DNA from: DAINRZ01 sp964634885
GTDB lineage: Bacteria > Bacteroidota > Ignavibacteria > Kapaibacteriales > UBA2268
Direction: 5' to 3'
DNA: 64,000 nucleotides
Assembly (NCBI GenBank): GCA_964634885.1
Contig: CAZWLN010000002.1
Span: 1 to 64,000 of the forward strand
The position numbers were made by a program, and so were the translations under genes. The notes beneath the pieces were generated by a model. That model searched no databases. It saw nothing but the letters and a program-made list of their open reading frames with translations, and had not been told where the DNA came from. Positions 8,669-16,044 of the stretch are shown here, piece after piece. Position 1 is the stretch's first letter. Every line of letters starts with the position of its first letter.

Positions 8669-11600
8669 TCATCTGTAAATTACAAATTTGCCTGTCAACT
8701 GATGGCCTGTTGAACGCAGCACGTAAAAATAAACTCCGTCAGGCAGGTTCCCTGTGTCGAATTCTACCTGGTAACAGCCGGCCTTAAACCAGTCTTCTGC
8801 CAAAGTACATATTTTTTTCCCATCACTACTATATACGTCTAAATTAATATAATTTTCCTCATCGATGCCAAAAATTATTGATGTTATATTGCCGGTTACC
8901 GGATTGGGGACATTCTGTCCGAGAACATAGCCGTGCGGAACTTCTGTGGTAATGATCCGCAGGGGTACCTTGCACTTGTTTTTGCCTTCGAAAATGAGCG
9001 GGTCAGCCTCTCCACTGATGGGGACAGTCTTTGACACACAGTTAAATTCCAGCTTCAAAGTGTCTTTGAGTGTTGCATCGCTTGCCTGCAAGGGATAGAA
9101 GCAAACGGCGAGGGGTTGTATCTCACCTGGCCCGATTGTCAGTGGGAGCTGCGATTGCGGGATTGAAAACCAGAGGTTGCCGGCCATAAGGATGTCATCA
9201 AATACCATCGGCAGAAGGCCATAGTTATACAGGATTATTGTGTCGCAAATCCGGCTGCCGATTATTGCAGCGCCGAAATCGAGCGCCCCGTCGGGCAGCC
9301 CTGAATTGATACTTAAAGTAAATCCCTGTACCGTATCCCTTATGTTGGTTGTCAGGCCGTACTCATCTGTTACCGTAACATCCCAGACTGCGTCAAATAG
9401 GGGATCGGTAACAGTCAGTATGATGGTCCATGATTGGGAAGCCACAGATGTTTCACTGGCGGAGCAGTTTGTTAACTCATTGTAAATTATTGATTTTAAG
9501 CCGTAATCGTCCGACAGGGAGTCGGTAATTGTAATTGTAAATTTCGTCTTGCAGGGATCGGGAGTGATTGCAATCTGAGGGGGATGCCTGTCGGCAGGTA
9601 CTTCAACAGTAATGAAGGCAACCTCGCGGAGGCCGCAGTCATGAGTAATTACGAGTGTGTCCGTAAATATTCCCGCCGTATCGGGAGTAATGCAGGCCGT
9701 TACGGTCTTTTCCCCACCTTCGGCAATAGTAGTGAATTCACCGTCTGTGATTGTAAATATCTTATTCTTTAAGTAAATACCGCTAATTGTATGATCATAT
9801 TTGCCGTAATTATTAAAAATAATATCGAAGCATAGTTCCTGGCCTTTTCTTGTCCTGTAGTTCCAGGCCGGCGCCGGTTCATCGGGATCGAATCCTTTGA
9901 GCCAGACTGTAAACCCCGGTATATTAAAGGTTCGTTTGCTTTTCAGGCCGGCCGAATCGGCGGCGATGATGGTGAACCGGCCGTCATAGTTGCTGTCAAT
10001 CAACTCAGCCCTGAATGTGTAATTGAATGCGTCGGTCTTGTTTATCTCTACGGTGGTGTTTTCCGTACTGTCGGCGTCTGCCGTTACCGACAATAAGCCG
10101 TAGTCATATTCCGAGGTGTCGGTAACGCTGCCTTCGGCGCTATAGCACAATACAGTGCCTGCAATGACAGGCGGGTAATAATCCAGTCTCGTATCGAGGG
10201 TAATAACGGCAACATCACGGCTACCGCAATCATGTACCATTACCAGGGTATCTGTAAAAACACCGATGGATGTGGGTGTAATGCAGGAAATTAATGTCTT
10301 TTCCTGTCCGCTTTCAATGGCGCCGAATTTTTCACTTTTAATTGTAAACAGTTTATTTTTAAAGTATATATCATTGATCTCCTGATTGAATTTCCCATAA
10401 TTATTCAATATGATATTAAAGCAAAATTCCTTGTTCGCCATTGCTTCGAAACTGTAAACAGGGGCTGTTCCGTTGGGGTCTGAGCCTTTGATCCACACGG
10501 TAAATCCCGGTATGTCCACACTGATTCCGGTTGTCAGTTTGGAAGAATCGACAGCGACGACACTGAAATGGCCGTCATAGTATTGATTGACTAATGTAGC
10601 TTTGTATGTGTAATATCCTGAATTTACGACATTTATTTCCGTTGTGACATTCACTGAACTGTCCGGTGGGATCAATACCGACTGCAGGCCGGTATTATGG
10701 CCGCCGGTATCGGCAACAATGCCTTCGGCTTCGTAACACTCCGAATTAACAAGTATTTCCGGCGGATCCGAGTCGAAGGGTTTCATGGCCATGCCGCCTA
10801 CATATCCGTATGAGTTCCTTTCGCCGTAACCGTAAACGAAGATGCCGAAAGGAGCGCTGCACTCCATGTAGTGGACACCAGCAGAGACTTTGATGTTTGA
10901 GTAATAGTATTCTGAGCCGGAAATCGCATTGAAACCGGACGAGGGCACTGAGCTTCCGTCGAGGGTAATGGTACTGTAAGCTGAAGCAGGTGCTACAACA
11001 GCGATGTAATGCTCCTCGAAGGATTCGACAATACTTTTGTTATTGTATTCATAGGCCTGGATGTTGACGACACGGTATTTGTCCATGAATTGTTCTTTCG
11101 GAGGTATCATCAGCATCAGGGGATCGCCGTGAGTCTCAGATTGGTTGCTTGTACTGCTGGTTTTCTTGAACTGGGCAGTCATTACAGGCTGGTCAGCGAC
11201 GAGAGAAACGGCGCCGGTAATACTCTTTTCGAAATATTTTCCTTTATTGAGTGTGATTGTTTCAGTACCGTTGACAACAACTTTTGTGTTGTCGCAGGCT
11301 GCCAGTACCCTGTATATATCCTTATACAAGGTGTTTTCGTCGTCGTTGATTGCCGTAAAAGGAACTATGAACGCATTTTCTCCCCAGGTAGTAACAGGCG
11401 GCAGCTGTTCGACGAGGCAGTCTCTCGAGGCTGACGTCAGCGTCGAAGGGATGGCAGCGCGTTCGTGGCCGCTGAACACAGCTACGGGCTTGTCGGAAGT
11501 GATTTCTGTACCTGTCAGGTCTCCGCTTGCTGCCTGTACCAGGAATGATTCGCCCTTGTTAAGGGTGATTGACTGTACTTTTGTTGAATTCTTTTCAGTT

Positions 11601-12136
11601 GCGGCAGTCGGGCGGATTGTTACGGTAGTGCCGTCTTCGACAGCAGTGACTGCAAACTGGGAAGGATTGCTGTCCCATGAGCCATAGGACATAATAAAAT
11701 AGTGATTGTTCAGCACGTCTGAAGGCAGTACCAGGAAAGCATCGCTTGAAGTGGTAGCTGTTGTCAGCCCGTAAACAGTAATGTCCGAATTCGATACTAC
11801 ACGGAAATATTGTGGTGCGACGGTTTCATCCTGACTGTCGCCCGATAATTCATAATTGGAGTATTCAAGTGTGAAAACGTGAATTTTACTAATATCTGTG
11901 ATCGTGTAATTGTGAGTGTAAACCTTACTGTTTTTGTCCCTGTACTCAATGAACCCGGTAGTCGGTTTGTCTGCGGCGATGAATAGCGAGATTGAATCCA
12001 CGCCTTCATCATTGTTATGATCGTTAGGAATGAAGGTAAGGAAGAATTCGGTACCCTTTGTGTCGAAGAATTCGCTGCACACCATTGGTGTGGCTCCTGA
12101 AAGAAGCAACCCGACCGCTATTATCAAATATTTCAT
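8669..12136 (-). CDS. Secreted IgGFc-binding-like adhesin with T9SS tail, array member 5, extra Ig module
   Basis: At 1155 residues this is the longest array member. The ATG at 12136 is preceded by AGGTGAGG and gives the family-type signal peptide MKYLIIAV; a GTG nine bases upstream is the alternative. The N-terminal domain runs to about 450 and includes DKPVAVFSGHERAAIP and NSYGYVGGM. Two successive copies of the Ig-like module then follow (numbering from the GTG: about 459-655 and 658-852), each with PPxI, a cysteine-rich DSC/ECY motif, IPGFTVW.KG, NNYGK and DTLV..HDCG. The other lectin-less members have one such copy. The PDPC module, ASH-like module and type A sorting tail with NVPNPVTG close the protein. 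Its stop overlaps the region of the next start. Confidence 0.86.
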   Translation of the reverse strand: MKYLIIAVGLLLSGATPMVCSEFFDTKGTEFFLTFIPNDHNNDEGVDSISLFIAADKPTTGFIEYRDKNSKVYTHNYTITDISKIHVFTLEYSNYELSGDSQDETVAPQYFRVVSNSDITVYGLTTATTSSDAFLVLPSDVLNNHYFIMSYGSWDSNPSQFAVTAVEDGTTVTIRPTAATEKNSTKVQSITLNKGESFLVQAASGDLTGTEITSDKPVAVFSGHERAAIPSTLTSASRDCLVEQLPPVTTWGENAFIVPFTAINDDENTLYKDIYRVLAACDNTKVVVNGTETITLNKGKYFEKSITGAVSLVADQPVMTAQFKKTSSTSNQSETHGDPLMLMIPPKEQFMDKYRVVNIQAYEYNNKSIVESFEEHYIAVVAPASAYSTITLDGSSVPSSGFNAISGSEYYYSNIKVSAGVHYMECSAPFGIFVYGYGERNSYGYVGGMAMKPFDSDPPEILVNSECYEAEGIVADTGGHNTGLQSVLIPPDSSVNVTTEINVVNSGYYTYKATLVNQYYDGHFSVVAVDSSKLTTGISVDIPGFTVWIKGSDPNGTAPVYSFEAMANKEFCFNIILNNYGKFNQEINDIYFKNKLFTIKSEKFGAIESGQEKTLISCITPTSIGVFTDTLVMVHDCGSRDVAVITLDTRLDYYPPVIAGTVLCYSAEGSVTDTSEYDYGLLSVTADADSTENTTVEINKTDAFNYTFRAELIDSNYDGRFTIIAADSAGLKSKRTFNIPGFTVWLKGFDPDEPAPAWNYRTRKGQELCFDIIFNNYGKYDHTISGIYLKNKIFTITDGEFTTIAEGGEKTVTACITPDTAGIFTDTLVITHDCGLREVAFITVEVPADRHPPQIAITPDPCKTKFTITITDSLSDDYGLKSIIYNELTNCSASETSVASQSWTIILTVTDPLFDAVWDVTVTDEYGLTTNIRDTVQGFTLSINSGLPDGALDFGAAIIGSRICDTIILYNYGLLPMVFDDILMAGNLWFSIPQSQLPLTIGPGEIQPLAVCFYPLQASDATLKDTLKLEFNCVSKTVPISGEADPLIFEGKNKCKVPLRIITTEVPHGYVLGQNVPNPVTGNITSIIFGIDEENYINLDVYSSDGKKICTLAEDWFKAGCYQVEFDTGNLPDGVYFYVLRSTGHQLTGKFVIYR

Positions 12137-12141
12137 GACCC

Positions 12142-12396
12142 TCACCTTTTTATGTAAAACATCCTCGTAATCCTTTTACGGACTTTCTGCTGTCCGTAAA
12201 AGTGAACTCCGTTCGGCATATCCCGGGTGTTGGAGGCTGCCTGGTAGAAGCCGCTTCCATAGTTTCCTTCTGCCATTGTCCGGATGTATCCTCCATCTAC
12301 TCTATATACGCCCAACTTCAAGGGATTTTCCTCACGAAGCCTGAACATGACGGATATGTAACAGCCGGTAACGGGATTGGGGGTATGATTTGCCAT
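12142..12396 (-). pseudogene. Remnant of an array member: T9SS sorting domain only
   Basis: About 84 codons remain, aligning with only the last domain of the array proteins: TPNPVTG, a segment like LKLGVYRVDGG (compare LNIYNLQG in intact copies), MPNGVHFYG and a basic end. There is no signal peptide or N-terminal domain. The 240 bases upstream keep no recognisable coding match, although another frame carries a fragment reading AHGKSYPQSRY through the same DNA. I read it as the 3' end of a deleted paralogue lying between members 4 and 5. The open frame is short enough to persist by chance. Confidence 0.75.
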
Positions 12397-12638
12397 GGGC
12401 CAGGGGAGGCATTGGCACAGGTAGGTAAAACAGGGGTATGTTGTTATTTATTAGTACGTTAGCTGTTATTTTCCTGGTTACTTTTGTGGGTATTCCAGTT
12501 TTTTGCCATTTACCATGTTCCGGAAAAATAAGCAGTACCAATCTGTCACATACTGATACATCATCGCTGACGACAGGAGGTCGCGCTTTCCGATTATCTG
12601 AAATGACTTATTGTTTTGAATAATCTATACTTAGCTTG

Positions 12639-15626
12639 CTATTTTTTTATGAAGCTGCATGTTATACTTTGTCCGTTGTTGTAATTGATCCTGACAATGT
12701 AACAGCCACGGGGCAGTTCGGAGATGTCCACCCTTGTGTTGCCGTCGGCTCCCAGTCTTTTCACTTCTTCGCCCAGCAGGCTGTAAATGGCGATTTCTCC
12801 GCTGTTACCGTGCAGGTTGACGTTGAGGTAATCCCCGGCAGGGTTGGGATATATCAGCAGGCCTGTGCCGTTGTCGATTTGGTCTTCTGCTCCGGTCTGG
12901 ATTCCGTCAGTTGGTTTGGGACAGAAATACCAGTTGAGTATCTCATGAATTTCAAAGGAGTTGGCTGTCGCCGCCGTAAATCCGACGTAGGCAAATTCAT
13001 CGCGTTCGAGGCTGACATAGTTCTCCAGCTTGAAATTTTTGACTTCAAGGACAGGAGTTGTGAATACCCTGGTATTGTTAAGGTAAACCCTGAGTACATT
13101 CGGCAGGAGGTTGTATTCGATTCTGGCATAGTACGGCCTTCCGTTGGGTTTGATGGTCGTGAGGGTGTCGGTAATGCCCAGGGTGGCTTGTTTCGTATGA
13201 GCGGAGCTGTTGGGTTGGGTACCGAGGCTCTGTACAGCGACGTGGTTACCGTCGGGATCGTAGTAATCGAAGAGTTGGGTGGAATCGTTATGGAAGAGGT
13301 CGAACTCGACGGCAACACTGTTACCGATGCCGTCATAGCCAATGCCGGCGCCGTAGTTGCCGACGACGCCCAGGCCTTCGTTCTGTATTACAAAAGCGAG
13401 TCCGTCGGCGCCGGGAAGGGAGTTTTCAGCGCTTGTATGATTGAAACCGTCGGAGACGGAAAATGCGAACTCGGTAACGAAGCCTTTCCTGACGGGCATT
13501 TTCAATGTACGCCAGCAGGAACCCTTGGTGTTTGGTTTGGAAGGAGTCAGCCTTATGTTCTTAGCGGCTCTTTTTGCCGAGGCGTTGTATTCGATGAATG
13601 GGTCGTTATCGAAGTCATCATAGACGAACATCGTTTCGTCGCAGTCGGTTTTACCGGCGCTAATTTTGGCGATAGGCCTTGTACCGCAAGGCCCTGTCAG
13701 GTAGAGAATGTCGTCGATGGGGTCGTTGTTCGCAATAAGTATGCACAGTTCGACGCTGTCGGTCTCTTTTACTCCGAGCTTGTGAGGAGTTGCGTGGTTA
13801 ATAGTAATGGCCGGGTTGCCGACAGAGAGCGCCTGTACCGTCTGCTCGTAAGCCCCGTAATTGTATATCGGTATCCTGAAGCAGTACTTAGTGCCGATTG
13901 TCAGCTTCGGGCTGTAAACGGGAATCGTATCGGCAGTGTAAGTATAGGGATGGCTGACGGTGAATCCCGGAATGCCGATTTCTTTGCTTGCCACGTTACC
14001 GGCGGAGTCAGTTGCAACAATTGTGAACTTTCCGTCTTTGTACCTGTCTATGAGCTTGGCGCTGAAGGCAGCGGCCTTGTCGTCTTTTTGGAAGCTGTTG
14101 ATCGATACAATTGCATTTTCAATGTTTACGGAGGGAGCTGTAATATCTGATAGCCCGGACTCAAGGCCGGAAGAATCGGTAACGGTACCTGTAACGGAAA
14201 AGCAGGAATCGGTAACGGTAACAACTGGCGGGTTGTCCTTTGCAGAGAAGCTGATGCCGGCGGAGAAACCATAGGAATTGAAAGCGCCATAGCCGTAAAC
14301 AATGGCCCCGAATGGTTCATTGCATTCAAGGTAGTGATCTCCGTAGTCAACATTAAGCCTTGCGTAATAATAGGCCCTACCGGCAATTTTAGTAAATGAA
14401 GTTTTCGGAACGATAAAACCGTCGAGTTTCAGTGTCATATATGCTGTTTCGGGAACGACGACATTGATATACTGTTCCACAATTGCAAGGAGTGTTGATG
14501 TCCCATCAATTGTGATTGACCTGAGGCATACAACTCTGTATTTATCGAGGAATTGTTCTTTTGAGGGAACGAGTACCATGAAAGGGTCCGCATTTGGTTG
14601 AGCCTTAACATTTGTAATATTTGAGGACTTTTTAAAATGCGCCGTTAGTATCGGTTTGTCGGCTTCGATAGAAACAACGCTATATATTAACTTTTCCAGG
14701 TACTTACCTTTATTAAGATACACTGTATCTGTACCGTTCATAATCACCCTTGTACTGTCGCAGGCAGCCATTACCCTGTATTTGTCGTTATGGCTGCTGA
14801 TTTCTTCATCCAGGCCGGGAATGAACGGGATTATGAAAGCATTGTTTCCCCAGTATGAGACTGGTATCATCTGCTCGATCAGGAGATCCCCGGAACCCGT
14901 CGTTGTCTTGGTATTGGTTATGGATGCGCATTCGTGGCCGGCAAAAACAGCAACCGGTTTATTCGAGGTAATTTCAGTGCCTGTCAGGTCATAATTCTTT
15001 GTTAAGGTATCGGCTTGTGCCTCAACAAAATAGGTTTCACCTTTATTCAGGACAATCGTCTGTTTGTTTGTCGAGTGTTTCTTTGTCGGTACACTTGGAA
15101 CTATTTGTACGGTAGTACCGTCTTCCACGGCGACAACAACAAAATCGCCTGTAAGGTAGCCATGAGGGTGATTGTAATATGACATAATAAAATAATGCAT
15201 ACCCAGTACATCGACAGGTAACGCAAGAAACCCATCGCTCGAATATGTGTTCAACGACACACCATAGACCGTAACATCTTCGTCGGAAACAACCCTGAAG
15301 AAAGTCTTGCTGACAGATTCCTCCTTAGATTTTTGATGCTCAAATCTGGTGTTTGGCACAGTAAAAATATAAGACTTACTGACATCGCTTATTGTGAAAT
15401 TCTCACTATAAGCTGTACCGGATGTGTCAGTGTATTCAATTTTCCCCGAGGCCGGTTTTTCAGCAGTAATACAGATGAAAATGGAATCGCGATTCACAGT
15501 TCTGTGATAGCTGTTGGGAAGAAAAGCCATATAGAACTCCCGCCCTTTCGAGTCCGGCAAGTCCTGCGAAAATGAAGTGCTGCCCATAGTAAATACGGCA
15601 ATGATCAGAAGAAAACAGTTTCTCAT
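12639..15626 (-). CDS. Secreted IgGFc-binding-like protein with L-type lectin domain and T9SS tail, array member 4
   Basis: A 995-residue exported protein. ATG 15626 is preceded by GAGGA and starts a good signal peptide; four codons upstream the frame opens only at TTG. The IgGFc-binding-like domain (about 22-475) includes DSKGREFYMAF, NKPVAVFAGHE and YGYGAFNSYGF. After an Ig-like module the protein differs from other members: residues about 662-903 resemble legume/L-type lectins, with DGLAFVIQNEG, a GIGYDGIGNS loop and VAVEFDLFHN followed by NHVAV, the family's metal and sugar-binding strand. This predicts carbohydrate binding. A type A sorting domain with IYPNPAGDY ends it. The 3' half (12673-14222) appears identical to 16082-17631 in the next gene, while the 5' half is clearly divergent. 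Confidence 0.86.
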   Translation of the reverse strand: MRNCFLLIIAVFTMGSTSFSQDLPDSKGREFYMAFLPNSYHRTVNRDSIFICITAEKPASGKIEYTDTSGTAYSENFTISDVSKSYIFTVPNTRFEHQKSKEESVSKTFFRVVSDEDVTVYGVSLNTYSSDGFLALPVDVLGMHYFIMSYYNHPHGYLTGDFVVVAVEDGTTVQIVPSVPTKKHSTNKQTIVLNKGETYFVEAQADTLTKNYDLTGTEITSNKPVAVFAGHECASITNTKTTTGSGDLLIEQMIPVSYWGNNAFIIPFIPGLDEEISSHNDKYRVMAACDSTRVIMNGTDTVYLNKGKYLEKLIYSVVSIEADKPILTAHFKKSSNITNVKAQPNADPFMVLVPSKEQFLDKYRVVCLRSITIDGTSTLLAIVEQYINVVVPETAYMTLKLDGFIVPKTSFTKIAGRAYYYARLNVDYGDHYLECNEPFGAIVYGYGAFNSYGFSAGISFSAKDNPPVVTVTDSCFSVTGTVTDSSGLESGLSDITAPSVNIENAIVSINSFQKDDKAAAFSAKLIDRYKDGKFTIVATDSAGNVASKEIGIPGFTVSHPYTYTADTIPVYSPKLTIGTKYCFRIPIYNYGAYEQTVQALSVGNPAITINHATPHKLGVKETDSVELCILIANNDPIDDILYLTGPCGTRPIAKISAGKTDCDETMFVYDDFDNDPFIEYNASAKRAAKNIRLTPSKPNTKGSCWRTLKMPVRKGFVTEFAFSVSDGFNHTSAENSLPGADGLAFVIQNEGLGVVGNYGAGIGYDGIGNSVAVEFDLFHNDSTQLFDYYDPDGNHVAVQSLGTQPNSSAHTKQATLGITDTLTTIKPNGRPYYARIEYNLLPNVLRVYLNNTRVFTTPVLEVKNFKLENYVSLERDEFAYVGFTAATANSFEIHEILNWYFCPKPTDGIQTGAEDQIDNGTGLLIYPNPAGDYLNVNLHGNSGEIAIYSLLGEEVKRLGADGNTRVDISELPRGCYIVRINYNNGQSITCSFIKK

Positions 15627-15813
15627 ATTAATCCTCAACTATTTATTTCTTGTGTGTTGTATTATTTCTCAGTTCATGAAAACGGGACCATTTCCGTTAC
15701 CTGTTGATTCCGTTAATAACAATACTTTGTTATTGCTTACAATATTCAGGAGACAAGATATTCTGAGTCGAAATACTTATAGAAAACGAATATTTTTCAA
15801 TATGTTATCACTT

Positions 15814-15961
15814 TATCCCGAATATTGCGTTAGGAGTTGCAAATATCATATAAATAGTTTGATATACAACAATTTAACGATTTCCCCCTCCTTAGATAAG
15901 GAGGGGCCAGGGGTGGTTGGATTTTCCGTGTTTTAGGTTATCAAATGCTCAATCCGGGTTT
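15814..15961. repeat. MITE-like element, copy 1
   Basis: A sequence of about 148 bases that matches, in inverted orientation, 60146-60293. The two ends form terminal inverted repeats; in copy 2 they are AACCCGGATAATGCGTTAG and AACCCGGATTGTGCATTAG, and in this copy they are slightly decayed. Inside is a GGAGGGGCCAGGGGTGG block with the palindrome CCCTCCTTAGATAAGGAGGG just before it. It has no coding capacity. It lies in the only long gap of the tandem array (15627-16044); I see nothing else in that gap. Size and ends fit a miniature inverted-repeat transposable element, but target-site duplications are not clear. Confidence 0.7.
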
Positions 15962-16044
15962 ATTGATGTTGATATTTTTAATTATTTCAAAGAACTCAGA
16001 ATATAATAGTGTTAAACAATCGAAGCGGAAAAAAGTTTCAGTTC

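Noticed and set aside
12636..14150. 504-codon open frame antisense to the lectin half of array member 4
   Set aside because: It is a shadow. The sense gene rarely uses TTA, CTA or TCA codons here, so the complementary frame has no stops. Signal peptide, domains and neighbours all support the minus strand.
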